Part shown: piece after piece, positions 49,414 through 57,884 of the stretch | Layout: every line of letters begins with the position of its first letter | Numbering within the stretch: the first letter of the stretch is position 1 | Source of the DNA: DASYLJ01 sp964432595 | GTDB lineage: Bacteria > Desulfobacterota > Binatia > DP-6 | NCBI GenBank assembly: GCA_964432595.1 | Contig: CAYSOF010000020.1 | Span: 65,521-129,520, forward strand | Length of the DNA: 64,000 nucleotides | Direction of reading: 5' to 3' | Made by a program: the position numbers and the translations under genes | The notes under the pieces: generated by a model | Told to the model about the DNA's origin: nothing | Seen by the model: the letters and a program-made list of their open reading frames with translations, nothing else | Databases searched by the model: none

Positions 49414-50754
49414 TCACGTCGCCCGGAGGCGCGCCGCGAAGAAGCCGTCGATGCCGTGGCGGTGCGGCAGCGTGCGCAGGAAGCCGTCGGGTGTCGTCAG
49501 CGCGGCGTCGACGAGGCCGCCGGCGGGTTCGACAGCGAACTGCGGTGCATCTCCGCGGAAGGCCTCGACGACTCCGGTCGTCTCCTCGCGGGCGAGGGTG
49601 CAGACGGCGTAGACGAGGACGCCGCCCGGCCGCACGAGCGGTGCCACGGCGGCGAGGAGCTGGCGCTGCAGCGCGGCCAGCCGCGGCACGTCGGCGGGTT
49701 GCCGGCGCCAGCGCAGCTCCGGATGTCGCCGGAGCGTGCCGAGCCCGGAGCACGGCGCGTCCACGAGCACCGCGTCGAACGGCCCGGCCGCCGGCGGCCG
49801 GCGCGCGTCGGCGACCAGCGCGTGCACCGCCCTGGCGCCGAGCCTGGCCGCTTCCCCGACGATCCGCGCCGCGCCCGCGCGGTGTGGGTCGAGCGCCACG
49901 ACGAGGCCGTCGGGGCCGACGAAGGCCGCCAGGTGCGACGTCTTGCCGCCCGGCGCTGCACAAGCGTCGAGGACGCGTGCGCCCGGCGCGGGCGCCAGCA
50001 GCGCGCTCACGAGCTGGGAGGCCTCGCTCTGGAACGTGCAGCGGCCCTCCTGCCAGGCCGGCGTCGCTCGGACGCGGCCGGCGTCGCGCGGCAGGTAGAG
50101 GGCGTCGGCGCTCCAGCGGCCCGGCGTCGTCGCGATGCCGTCGGCGGCGAGCTCCGCGGCGAGGGCGTCGCGCGTCGTCGCGATCCGGTTGACCCGCAGC
50201 GCGGTGCCGCCCGGCTCGTTGTCGGCGGCGAGCAACGCCGGTAGCTCGTCCGCGCCGATCTCGTCGCGCCAGCGCTCGACCAGCCAGCGCGGATGCGACC
50301 ACTCGACGGCGAGCCGCGCGTCCGGATCGTCGGGCAGCGGCAGCGTGCGCGCCTCGCGGGCGGCGCGGCGCAGCACCGCGTTGACGAGCCCGCGCGCGCC
50401 GCGTCCGCTGGCCCCCGCGAGGCGCACGCTCGCGTCGACCGCGGCATACGCGGGAATCCGCTCGAGCAGCAGCAGCTGGAAGAGGCCGAGGCGCAGGGCC
50501 GCGCGGACCGGCGGGTCCAGGCGCGCGACGTCGCCGCCGCGGACGAGCTGGGCGAGGTGATGGTCGAGGCGGCCCTGCCACGCGAGCACGCCGTAGACGA
50601 GCCGCGTCGCCAGCGCCCGATCTTCGGGCGTGAGCGCCGCGGCGGCGAGACGATGCGCCAGCACGACGTCGGCGAACGCGTCGTCCGCCTCGACCCGCAG
50701 CAGCACGTCGTGTGCGACGGTGCGCGCGTCGGCCGTTACGCGTCGCCGAGGCAT
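49414..50754 (-). CDS. rsmB: 16S rRNA (cytosine-967-C5)-methyltransferase
   Basis: The protein has 446 residues. The N-terminal 140 residues are a NusB-like RNA-binding domain (VAHDVLLRVEADDAFADVVL). The methyltransferase domain has LDACAAPGGKTSHLA for AdoMet, DAPCSGLGTLRRHPELRW with one conserved Cys, and VYAVCTLAREET with the catalytic Cys. It methylates C967 of 16S rRNA. It belongs to the priA-def-fmt-rsmB run on the minus strand; its start overlaps the end of fmt by 19 bases. Confidence 0.95.
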   Translation of the reverse strand: MPRRRVTADARTVAHDVLLRVEADDAFADVVLAHRLAAAALTPEDRALATRLVYGVLAWQGRLDHHLAQLVRGGDVARLDPPVRAALRLGLFQLLLLERIPAYAAVDASVRLAGASGRGARGLVNAVLRRAAREARTLPLPDDPDARLAVEWSHPRWLVERWRDEIGADELPALLAADNEPGGTALRVNRIATTRDALAAELAADGIATTPGRWSADALYLPRDAGRVRATPAWQEGRCTFQSEASQLVSALLAPAPGARVLDACAAPGGKTSHLAAFVGPDGLVVALDPHRAGAARIVGEAARLGARAVHALVADARRPPAAGPFDAVLVDAPCSGLGTLRRHPELRWRRQPADVPRLAALQRQLLAAVAPLVRPGGVLVYAVCTLAREETTGVVEAFRGDAPQFAVEPAGGLVDAALTTPDGFLRTLPHRHGIDGFFAARLRAT

Positions 50755-51686
50755 GTGCCCGGCGCGAGCCGCTGACCCGCGGCGAACGCGCCCGCGTCGA
50801 GCCGGCGCTTCCCCTCGAGCTGCAGCTCGAGGATGCGCAGCGCGCCGCCGCCCGTCGCGACGAGGATGCCGCCCGGTCCCGCTTCGACGACGGTGCCCGG
50901 CGCCTTCGAGCCGGCGTCGCCGCCGGCGACCGCGCGATGGACCTTCACGACCTTGCCGGCGAGCGTGGTGAACGCCGTCGGCGCCGGCGTGAACGCGCGC
51001 ACCAGGCGGTCGAGATCGGCGGCGGGACGACGCCAGTCGATGCGGCCCTGCTCGCGTTCGATGCGCGGCGCGAACGTGACACCGCCGGCCGGCTGCGGCG
51101 TCGCGTGGATCGTGCCGGCGCGCAGCCCGTCGAGCGCCTCACCGATCGCCGTCGCGCCGAGCTGCGAGAGGCGCGACGTCAGCGTGCCCGTCGTGTCGTC
51201 CGGGCCGATCGGCGTCTCGCGGGCGAGCAGCATGTCACCCGCGTCCATCTCTTCGGCCATCGAGATGATGGTGACGCCAGTGACCGCGTCGCCCGCGAGG
51301 ATCGCGTGCGCGATCGGCGCCGCGCCGCGATGCCGCGGCAGCAACGACGCGTGCACGTTGATGCAGCCGCGCGGCGGCAGGTCGAGGATGTGCCGCGGCA
51401 GGATGCGCCCGTACGCCGCGACGACGATCACGTCCGGCGCGAGCGCGCGCAGCGCGTCGGCGAACTCCGGCGGGCGCACCTTCTCGGGCTGCAGGACGGG
51501 AATGCCGTGCGCGAGGGCGACCGCCTTCACCGGCGTCGGCACGACGGCGAGCCCGCGTCCGCTCGGCCGATCGGGCTGACTGACGACGCCGACCACCGGA
51601 TCGGGACGCGCGACCAACGCTTCGAGGATCGGACACGCGAACGCCGGCGTGCCCATGAACACGACGCGCCAGCGGTCGGCGCTCAA
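50736..51686 (-). CDS. fmt: methionyl-tRNA formyltransferase
   Basis: Fmt formylates Met-tRNA(fMet) with 10-formyl-tetrahydrofolate for translation start. The protein has 316 residues. Marks are FMGTPAFACPILEAL, CINVHASLLPRHRGAAPI (with the catalytic Asn and His) and ISMAEEMDAGDMLL (with the Asp). I chose the TTG at 51686 because it overlaps the def stop in a TTGA arrangement, the usual coupling of def and fmt, and the reading from there (LSADRWRVVFMGTP) keeps the first strand whole. An ATG eight codons later would cut it. Confidence 0.95.
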   Translation of the reverse strand: MSADRWRVVFMGTPAFACPILEALVARPDPVVGVVSQPDRPSGRGLAVVPTPVKAVALAHGIPVLQPEKVRPPEFADALRALAPDVIVVAAYGRILPRHILDLPPRGCINVHASLLPRHRGAAPIAHAILAGDAVTGVTIISMAEEMDAGDMLLARETPIGPDDTTGTLTSRLSQLGATAIGEALDGLRAGTIHATPQPAGGVTFAPRIEREQGRIDWRRPAADLDRLVRAFTPAPTAFTTLAGKVVKVHRAVAGGDAGSKAPGTVVEAGPGGILVATGGGALRILELQLEGKRRLDAGAFAAGQRLAPGTCLGDA

Positions 51687-52234
51687 AGGACCGGTCGCCG
51701 TGTGCTGGAGCCGCCGCTCGGCCGGCCCTGGCGCTCGAGCTTGCGCTGCCGCGCCTTGTAGAGGTCGCGCTTCAGCCGCGACAGCCGGTCGAGGAACAGC
51801 TTGCCCTCGAGGTGATCGATCTCGTGCTGGAGGGCCACGGCGAGCAGCTCCTCGGCCTCGATCTCGATCTCCTTCTGGTCCGTCGTCCACGCCTTCACGA
51901 GGATGCGCTGCGAGCGCTTCACGGGTGCGGTGAACTCGGGGACCGACAGGCAGCCCTCCTCCCAGATGATGCTGCCCTCGCGCTGGACGATCTCGGGGTT
52001 GATGAGCTTCATCAGCCGCCGTCCCTGGCCCTCATCGGGCTTCGGGACGTCGAGCACGATCACCCGGTGGCCGACGCCGACCTGCGGCGCAGCGAGCCCG
52101 ATGCCGGGTGCGGCGTACATGGTCTCGGCCATGTCGTCGACCAACGTCGCGATGGTGCCGTCGATCTCCGTGACGGGCGTTGCCGCGTCCTTCAGGACCG
52201 GGCTGGGATACGTGTGGATCTCGCGGATGGCCAT
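51683..52234 (-). CDS. def: peptide deformylase
   Basis: Def removes the formyl group from nascent proteins. The 183-residue protein has the three motifs of the family: GIGLAAPQVG, EEGCLSVPEF with the metal-binding Cys, and LQHEIDHLEGKLF with the two His ligands and the catalytic Glu. The C-terminal tail is basic (RLKRDLYKARQRKLERQG), as in many type I deformylases, and helps ribosome binding. fmt follows with a four-base overlap. Confidence 0.97.
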   Translation of the reverse strand: MAIREIHTYPSPVLKDAATPVTEIDGTIATLVDDMAETMYAAPGIGLAAPQVGVGHRVIVLDVPKPDEGQGRRLMKLINPEIVQREGSIIWEEGCLSVPEFTAPVKRSQRILVKAWTTDQKEIEIEAEELLAVALQHEIDHLEGKLFLDRLSRLKRDLYKARQRKLERQGRPSGGSSTRRPVL

Positions 52235-52289
52235 GCCGGGGACCGTTTCGGCTTACATCGGCAGGGGGGCGGTCGCAATCCAGCGACGG

Positions 52290-54503
52290 CTACATCGAGT
52301 ACGGGTCGACGTCGATCACGAGTCGCACGCCGTCACGCCGCAACGCGCCTTCGCGCGCACGGGCGGCCCGTGCGAGCGCCCGCAGCGGCGGCACGTCGGC
52401 CGCGCGGAGGAGGACCTGCCAGCGATAGCGTCCCTTGATGCGCTCGATGGGCGGCGGGGCCGGGCCGAGCACGGCGTCGGCGGGAAGTGCCAGGGCGGTC
52501 GCCTGTGCGCGCAGGCGGCGCGCGAGGTCGATGGCGGCCTCCTCGACGCCGCGCGGATCGCGGCCGTCGAGCCGCAGGTTCACGAGACGCGCGAACGGCG
52601 GATAGCCGAGCGCGCGCCGTCGCTCCAGCTCGCCCTGCATGAATCCGGCGTAGTCGTGGCGCGCCGCCGCGTCGAGGCTCGGATGGCCGGGACGCAGCGT
52701 CTGCACGAGCACGCGGCCCGGCGCGTCGCCGCGGCCGGCGCGGCCCGCGACCTGCACGAGCAGCTGGAACGTCCGCTCGCCGGCGCGGAAGTCGGGCATG
52801 TTGAGGGACAGGTCGGCGAGCAGCACGGCGACGAGCGTCACGCCGGGGACGTCGTGCCCTTTGCTCACCATCTGGGTGCCGACGAGGATGTCCGTGTCGC
52901 CGGCATGCCAGTCGCGCAGGATGCGACGCTGCGCGCCCGGACGGTTCGCGGCGTCGCGGTCCATGCGATCGACGGCCGCGTCGGGAAAGCACTCCCGGAT
53001 CGTCGACTCGATCTGCTCCGTGCCGACGCCGAACGCCTGCAGCGCCGGTCCGCGGCATTCGTCGCATGCGAGCGACGGCCTCTTCCGGAACTGGCAATGA
53101 TGGCAGACCAGCGCGCCTGCGCCGCGATGCCACGTCAACGTGACGCTGCAGTGCGGGCAGCTCGCCGCGGCGCCGCACGCGGGGCACTGCAGATACGTCG
53201 AGAAGCCGCGCCGGTTCAGGAACACCAGCGATTGCCGGCCCGCGGCGAGATTCTGCTCGAGCGCGGTCTGCATGACGTCGGACAGCAGCGCCTTGCCGCC
53301 TTCGCCGAAGGGCCGCTCGCGCAGGTCGACGATCTCGACGTCGGGCAGCGGGTTCGCGGTCGGTCGTCCCGTCAGTGCGAGCAGCTCGTGGCGGCCCGTC
53401 TGCGCGGCGTGGAAGCTCTCGGCCGAGGGCGTGGCCGAGGCCAGCACGACGGCGGCGGACGCGAGCCGCGCGCGCACGACCGCGAGATCGCGCGCGTTGT
53501 AGCGGATGCCGTCCTCCTGCTTGTAGGCGGCGTCGTGCTCCTCGTCGACGACGACGAGGCCGAGCCGCGCGAGCGGCGCGAACAGCGCGGAACGCGCGCC
53601 GACGACGACGCGCGCCTCGCGCGCGCGGATGCGCCGCCACTCGTTCCATCGCTCGCGCGGACCGAGGCCGCTGTGCAGCACCGCGACGGCATCACCGAAG
53701 CGGCCGCGCACGCGCTCGACCACCTGATGCGTCAGCGCGATCTCGGGCACCAGGACGAGGACGTCGCGATCGGCGGCGAGCGTCGCCTCGGCGGCGGCGA
53801 GAAACACCTCGGTCTTTCCGCTGCCGGTGACGCCGTGCAGCACGAAGGATCTCGACGTGCCGGCGACGACTGCCGCGGCGATCGCGTCGGCCGCGGCGCG
53901 TTGCTCGCGCGTGAGCTCCGGACGCGCATACGGGGTCGCGTCCGGCACGTCACGCGGGCGATCGGTGCGGACGACGTCGGCGAGGCCCGCCTCGATGAGG
54001 CCGCGGAGCACCGCGTCGCCGAGCCCCGCGGCGCGTGCGTCGCGTGCCGTGAGCAATCCGTCGGGCGCGTCGGCGAGGAGCCGATATGCGCGTGCGCGTA
54101 CGGGCGCTCTGCGGGCGAGTACGACGAGCTCGTCGTCAGTCAGACGTCGCGCCAGCTGCAGCGAGCGCTCTTTGCTCGGCCCGGGTACGTTCGTCGGGAC
54201 GATCGTCGCGATGACGTCCGCGAGCGTCGCGAGGTAGTAGCGCGCCGTCCAACGGCAGAGCTCGAGCAGCTCGGGCGGCAGGAACGGCGCGTCGTCGATC
54301 ACGTCGAGGATCGGACGCAGATCGCCCGCGGGCGCCGCGTCCGGAAACCCCGCCACGACGCCGGTCCGCGTCTGCCGCCCGAGCGGCACCCGCACGCGCA
54401 TGCCGGGCTGGAGGCGGCCCTGGAGCGGATCGGGCACCGAGTACGTGAAAAGATCCCGGAGCGGCACGGGCGGTAGCGGCGCGATCTCGACGAGCCCGTG
54501 CAT
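52290..54503 (-). CDS. priA: primosomal protein N' (replication restart helicase)
   Basis: PriA reloads the replisome at stalled forks. The protein has 737 residues from the chosen start. The N-terminal DNA-binding part opens HGLVEIAPLPPVPLRDLFTYSVP. The helicase core has Walker A HGVTGSGKTEVFL, VVVDEEHDAAYKQE and GTQMVSKGHDVPGVTLV. The zinc-binding strand has CPACG, CPHC, CHHC and CDEC pairs between the two helicase lobes. I chose the ATG at 54503 since homologues start near this point; the frame is open to 54545. The gene is divergent from the pil operon across 468 bases. Confidence 0.96.
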   Translation of the reverse strand: MHGLVEIAPLPPVPLRDLFTYSVPDPLQGRLQPGMRVRVPLGRQTRTGVVAGFPDAAPAGDLRPILDVIDDAPFLPPELLELCRWTARYYLATLADVIATIVPTNVPGPSKERSLQLARRLTDDELVVLARRAPVRARAYRLLADAPDGLLTARDARAAGLGDAVLRGLIEAGLADVVRTDRPRDVPDATPYARPELTREQRAAADAIAAAVVAGTSRSFVLHGVTGSGKTEVFLAAAEATLAADRDVLVLVPEIALTHQVVERVRGRFGDAVAVLHSGLGPRERWNEWRRIRAREARVVVGARSALFAPLARLGLVVVDEEHDAAYKQEDGIRYNARDLAVVRARLASAAVVLASATPSAESFHAAQTGRHELLALTGRPTANPLPDVEIVDLRERPFGEGGKALLSDVMQTALEQNLAAGRQSLVFLNRRGFSTYLQCPACGAAASCPHCSVTLTWHRGAGALVCHHCQFRKRPSLACDECRGPALQAFGVGTEQIESTIRECFPDAAVDRMDRDAANRPGAQRRILRDWHAGDTDILVGTQMVSKGHDVPGVTLVAVLLADLSLNMPDFRAGERTFQLLVQVAGRAGRGDAPGRVLVQTLRPGHPSLDAAARHDYAGFMQGELERRRALGYPPFARLVNLRLDGRDPRGVEEAAIDLARRLRAQATALALPADAVLGPAPPPIERIKGRYRWQVLLRAADVPPLRALARAARAREGALRRDGVRLVIDVDPYSM

Positions 54504-54665
54504 GGATGCGCAGCCCTGCTTAGAGACGGGTTCCGGGGGTGTCAAAGGGGTGTCAAATTGTCGACGGCGTCAGGCTTACGACGCGTCGTCGACGCGAGCG
54601 ACGCAAAGTGAACGCTTCCGATTCCTCCAGGAAGCAAAACAGCTGGAAATTCAGCGTGGAACTGC

Positions 54666-54681
54666 TGGCACCGCCCTTGCA
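54666..54681 (+). promoter_or_regulatory. upstream sigma-54 promoter
   Basis: TGGCAC (54666-54671), 5 bases, TTGCA (54677-54681) match the -24/-12 consensus fully. Transcription would start near 54692, which is just ahead of the hairpin at 54719. It therefore cannot reach pilM without passing that hairpin. Confidence 0.75.
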
Positions 54682-54691
54682 ATTCCACATT

Positions 54692-54756
54692 TCCAGCCCC
54701 TCCTTTCTGCACACGAGGACACCCGGTCACGGCAACGTGGCCGGGTGTTCTCGTTT
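54692..54756 (+). ncRNA. candidate sigma-54-driven small RNA
   Basis: From the predicted start at 54692 to the end of the hairpin tail near 54756 is about 65 bases. It consists of an unpaired 5' part with CCCCTCCTTTC (54697-54707), which mimics the 16S anti-Shine-Dalgarno CCUCC, and a strong terminator-like hairpin. This is the usual shape of a regulatory small RNA that pairs with ribosome binding sites. No transcript evidence is available from sequence, and an attenuated leader of the pil operon is the main alternative. Confidence 0.45.
54719..54756 (+). terminator. GNRA-loop hairpin, probable terminator
   Basis: A 13-bp stem with one G-U pair (54719-54731 with 54736-54748) closes a GCAA tetraloop. 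TCTCGTTTCT follows, a partial T run. No gene ends near it on the plus strand, which is why a small RNA or leader control is suspected. Confidence 0.65.
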
Positions 54757-54787
54757 CTGGGCCACGCGTAATCAGTCTCGTGCGACT

Positions 54788-54803
54788 GGGCACGCACGTT
54801 GCA
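54788..54803 (+). promoter_or_regulatory. downstream sigma-54 promoter of the pil operon
   Basis: GGGCACG (54788-54794), 4 bases, TTGCA (54799-54803) match the extended consensus TGGCACG-N4-TTGCW except for the first base. The -24 GG and -12 GC pairs are correctly spaced. Transcription would start near 54814, about 158 bases before pilM. Confidence 0.65.
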
Positions 54804-54849
54804 CTTCACCAGCGTTAACATCGTGCCGACGACATTGCGGCACAATGCT

Positions 54850-54879
54850 TTGACAGACCCGGGGCACGGGGCGCATACT
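54850..54879 (+). promoter_or_regulatory. putative sigma-70 promoter of the pil operon
   Basis: TTGACA (54850-54855), 18 bases, CATACT (54874-54879) form a perfect -35 and a four-of-six -10 box. It may give basal expression besides the two sigma-54 sites upstream. Confidence 0.5.
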
Positions 54880-54971
54880 GCGCGCGCTTTCGGCTCCGGG
54901 TAACAACGCAGAACGTGGCTGACGCTCCCAGGGGGAGCGGGTGGGGTGTGGATGATGAGGAGGAGGAAGCC

Positions 54972-56090
54972 GTGGCGTCATTGGGCGTGAAGCCGGGCGC
55001 GCTGCTCGGCCGCATCCTTGGGGCGAAGCTCCCCAATCCGTTCCGGCGCCAGGATGGTTTCCTGGTGCTCGACATCGGGTCGAGCAGCGTCAAGCTCGCC
55101 GAGGTCCATCACGGTCCCAGCGGACCGCGATTGTCGGCGCTGGGCATGAGCCCGCTGCCGCCCACCGTCATCCAGTCCAACGTGATCCAGGACGAGACGC
55201 CGGTGGTCGACGCGATCCGCGAGCTGGTGAGCCAGACGGGTGTCCAGTCGAAGCAGGTGATCACCGCGGTGCCCGGCCCGGCCGTCATCGTGAAGAAGGT
55301 GATCCTGCCGGCGCAGCCGGGGGCGAACGTGGAGACCGCGGTCTTCGCCGAAGCCTCGCAGCTCGTGCCCGACTCGCTCGACAACGTGAACCTGGATTAC
55401 CAGGTGATCGACTGGATCGAGTCGGGCAACAAGATGGAGGTGCTGGTCGTCGCGGTGAAGAAGGAGATCATCAACTCCTACACCAGCGCGATCCGCGCCG
55501 CCGGGCTCGAGCCGGTCGTCTGCGACGTCGACTACTTCGCGCTCGAGAACATGTTCGAGCTCAACTACGACCCGCCGGAGAGCGGTGGGCCGGTGGCGCT
55601 GGTGAACATCGGCGCGCGCTACTCCTCGATCAACATCCTGAAGGAGGGGCGCTCCACCTTCACCGGCGACGTGCCGGTCGGCGGCGTCGAGTTCAACGAC
55701 GCGCTGATCCGTCAGCTCGGGGTGTCACCCGAGGACGCCGACGCACTGAAGCGCGGCAAGGCCGCGGGCGGCGTCGACGCCGAGACGGCCGAGCCCGTCA
55801 TCGGCTCGGTGACGGAGTTCATCGTCGAAGAGATCCAGCGCGCCCTCAGCTTCTTCTGGACCGCCGCGACCGACGAGCCGCTCGGTGCCGTGGTCCTGTC
55901 GGGCGGACCGGCGCGCATGCCCGGGCTGTCCTCGCAGCTGAAGGACCGCCTCGAGTGCAACGTCGAGGTGGCGGATCCGTTCCGCCGTCTCACCATCGAC
56001 GGCCGGGTCGACCGGAGCCTGATCGAGCAGTGCGGGCCCGCGCTCGCCGTCGCGGTCGGGCTCGCCACCCGGCGACCGGGGGACAAATGA
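54972..56090 (+). CDS. pilM: type IV pilus assembly protein PilM
   Basis: PilM is an actin-like cytosolic protein that binds the N-terminal tail of PilN at the base of the pilus alignment complex. The protein has 372 residues from the chosen start. Marks are DGFLVLDIGSSSVKLAEV (phosphate loop), TAVPGPAVIVKKVILP and VVLSGGPARMPGLSS. I chose the GTG at 54972 because AGGAGGA lies just before it; a GTG at 54915 would make an acidic extension that simply encodes the ribosome site. pilN follows with an ATGA overlap. Confidence 0.95.
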   Translation: MASLGVKPGALLGRILGAKLPNPFRRQDGFLVLDIGSSSVKLAEVHHGPSGPRLSALGMSPLPPTVIQSNVIQDETPVVDAIRELVSQTGVQSKQVITAVPGPAVIVKKVILPAQPGANVETAVFAEASQLVPDSLDNVNLDYQVIDWIESGNKMEVLVVAVKKEIINSYTSAIRAAGLEPVVCDVDYFALENMFELNYDPPESGGPVALVNIGARYSSINILKEGRSTFTGDVPVGGVEFNDALIRQLGVSPEDADALKRGKAAGGVDAETAEPVIGSVTEFIVEEIQRALSFFWTAATDEPLGAVVLSGGPARMPGLSSQLKDRLECNVEVADPFRRLTIDGRVDRSLIEQCGPALAVAVGLATRRPGDK

Positions 56091-56725
56091 TTCGCGTCAA
56101 CCTCCTACCGAGCGAAGACGCGCAGCGTGCGGCCGGCCAGCGCCAGGAGCTCGCCGTCGGCGGGCTCGTCATCGCGCTCGCCGTCCTGGTGCTGGTGCTC
56201 GCCCACGGGTGGCAGCAGTTCCAGATCGTCAACGTCGATCGGAAGCTCGCGCGCGCGAACAAGGGCATCGAGGCCATCCAGGGCTCCTACGTGGAGATCA
56301 GCCGGATGGAGCAGCAGAAGCAGGAGCTCAAGGAGAAGCTCCAGGTCATCGCCGATCTCGAGGTGAAGAGCAGCGGTCCCGTGCGCGTCCTCGCGGACGT
56401 CGGCTCGGCCACGCCCGATCGCCTCTGGCTCACCGAGTTCAACGAGTCCGGCGGCAAGATCACGCTGACGGGCTTCGGCGTGGACGAGCAGACCATCGCC
56501 GAGTTCCTGCGCCGGCTCGGGGCGTCGCCCTACTTCAAGAGCGTCGACCTCGACGAGACCAGCCAGGACGAGAAGAGCGGTCTGCGCGACAAGAAGTTCG
56601 TCATCTCCGGCACGGTCAACTACCTCGGCGCGCAAGCGCCGGCGAAGACCGCCGCCGCACCAGAGCCGGCGGCCGGGCCCGAAAAGGCCAAGAAGGTCTC
56701 CGCCAAGACGGGAGACGAACGATGA
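56087..56725 (+). CDS. pilN: type IV pilus assembly protein PilN
   Basis: The protein has 212 residues. The conserved cytosolic start MIRVNLLPSEDAQR is the part that binds PilM. One membrane helix follows (LAVGGLVIALAVLVLVLAHG), then a coiled-coil (ANKGIEAIQGSYVEISRMEQ and on) and a periplasmic ferredoxin-like fold (RLWLTEFNESGGKITLTGFG). The Ala/Lys-rich tail is not conserved. With PilO it forms the inner-membrane part of the alignment complex. Both ends show four-base overlaps with neighbours. Confidence 0.95.
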   Translation: MIRVNLLPSEDAQRAAGQRQELAVGGLVIALAVLVLVLAHGWQQFQIVNVDRKLARANKGIEAIQGSYVEISRMEQQKQELKEKLQVIADLEVKSSGPVRVLADVGSATPDRLWLTEFNESGGKITLTGFGVDEQTIAEFLRRLGASPYFKSVDLDETSQDEKSGLRDKKFVISGTVNYLGAQAPAKTAAAPEPAAGPEKAKKVSAKTGDER

Positions 56726-57393
56726 TCCTCGGGGTGCTCGACGATCTGCGTGAGCGGCCGCCGCTCCAGAAGCTGGGCGCGCTCATCTTCCTGGTGGTCA
56801 TCGTGATCGTGCTCGACTGGCAGTACGTCTACGGCCCGCGGGCCGAGACGCTGGCCGAGAACCGATCGCTCCTCCAGCAGCGCGAGGAAGAGCTCAAGAC
56901 GAAGCGCGAAAAGGCCGACGCGCGCGCCGACGCGGAGAAGGAGCTGAAGGAGCTCTCCGCCGAGCTGAAGCGCGCCGAGGCGCGTCTGCCCGATCAGCGC
57001 GAGATCGCGAACCTGCTCTCGAGCATCGCATCGAGCGCGCGCGGCGTCGGGCTCGACATCACGCTCTTCCGGCAGCAGCCGGAGACGTATGCCGACTTCT
57101 ACGCGCAGGTGCCGGTCGAGATGAAGATGCGCGGCACGTACCACGACGTCGCGATGTTCCTCGACCGCGTGAAGCGAATGGATCGTATCGTCAACGTCAG
57201 CGACATCCGTCTCGAAAAGCCGGCGCTGCAGGGCGATCGCATGGTGCTCGAGGCGTCGTGCACCGCGACGACGTTCCGCTTCCTCCAGGAGGCTGAGCGC
57301 GAGGCGCTCGCCGCCGAGAAGGCGAAGGGCAAGGACGGCAAGGACGGGAAGGACGGCAAGGCGACGAAGCGGCCGTCGAGGAGAGGGACATGA
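56722..57393 (+). CDS. pilO: type IV pilus assembly protein PilO
   Basis: This 223-residue protein has one N-terminal helix (KLGALIFLVVIVIVLDWQY), a long charged coiled-coil (LLQQREEELKTKREKADARA and on), and a periplasmic ferredoxin-like fold (VPVEMKMRGTYHDVAMFLDR). The last 20 residues are a Lys/Gly/Asp-rich tail with a repeated KDGKDG. It pairs with PilN to form the periplasmic heterodimer that positions the secretin. The gene is coupled to pilN and pilP by ATGA overlaps. Confidence 0.95.
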   Translation: MILGVLDDLRERPPLQKLGALIFLVVIVIVLDWQYVYGPRAETLAENRSLLQQREEELKTKREKADARADAEKELKELSAELKRAEARLPDQREIANLLSSIASSARGVGLDITLFRQQPETYADFYAQVPVEMKMRGTYHDVAMFLDRVKRMDRIVNVSDIRLEKPALQGDRMVLEASCTATTFRFLQEAEREALAAEKAKGKDGKDGKDGKATKRPSRRGT

Positions 57394-57884
57394 GGCGGAG
57401 GATCGTCCTCGCACTCGGTGTCGCGGCGCTCGCGTCGCCCCTGTGGGTGGCGCTCGCACCGGCGGCGCCCCCTGCGCCGGCGGCGCAGAAGGCGCCCGCG
57501 CCGCCGGCGGTCGACGAGCCAGCCTACCAGGCCACGGGCCGTCGCGATCCGTTCCGGCCGCCGCGCATCAGCGCCAGCGTCAGCGACGCAAATACGCCGT
57601 TGCAGCGCTACGAGATCGGGCAGCTCCGGCTCGTCGCGATCATCTACAACACGCAGGAGCCACGGGCGGTCGTCGAGGACGACGCCGGGCTCGGCTACAT
57701 CGTGAAGGTGGGAACGCCGATCGGGACGAACGGTGGGGCCGTTCGTGCGATCGAGAAGGGCCGGGTCCTCGTACGCGAGGACGCCGAGGACTTCTACGGC
57801 GAAAGTCAGGCATCCGAGGTGGTGCTCGAGCTCACGGGCGGCAACGTAGGTCGTCCGGCTGGGAGTGAGAGGGGGAGGCGATGA
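57390..57884 (+). CDS. pilP: type IV pilus assembly lipoprotein-like protein PilP
   Basis: The 164-residue protein has an N-terminal hydrophobic signal region (VLALGVAALASPLWVALAP) without a clear lipobox Cys, so unlike many PilP proteins it may not be lipidated. A Pro/Ala-rich linker leads to the HR/PilP domain: RDPFRPP, then LRLVAIIYNTQEPRAVVED and the closing strands GYIVKVGTPIG. PilP joins the PilN-PilO pair to the secretin PilQ. pilQ follows with a four-base overlap. Confidence 0.93.
   Translation: MRRRIVLALGVAALASPLWVALAPAAPPAPAAQKAPAPPAVDEPAYQATGRRDPFRPPRISASVSDANTPLQRYEIGQLRLVAIIYNTQEPRAVVEDDAGLGYIVKVGTPIGTNGGAVRAIEKGRVLVREDAEDFYGESQASEVVLELTGGNVGRPAGSERGRR

Larger units (their letters stand above)
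54504..54971. other. 468-base control region between priA and pilM
   Basis: This region holds two sigma-54 promoters (54666 and 54788), a strong hairpin (54719-54748), a TTGACA-type promoter (54850) and the pilM ribosome site (AGGAGGA at about 54960). It looks like a layered promoter region for the pil operon with a possible small RNA inside. I saw no protein-coding gene in it. Confidence 0.6.
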
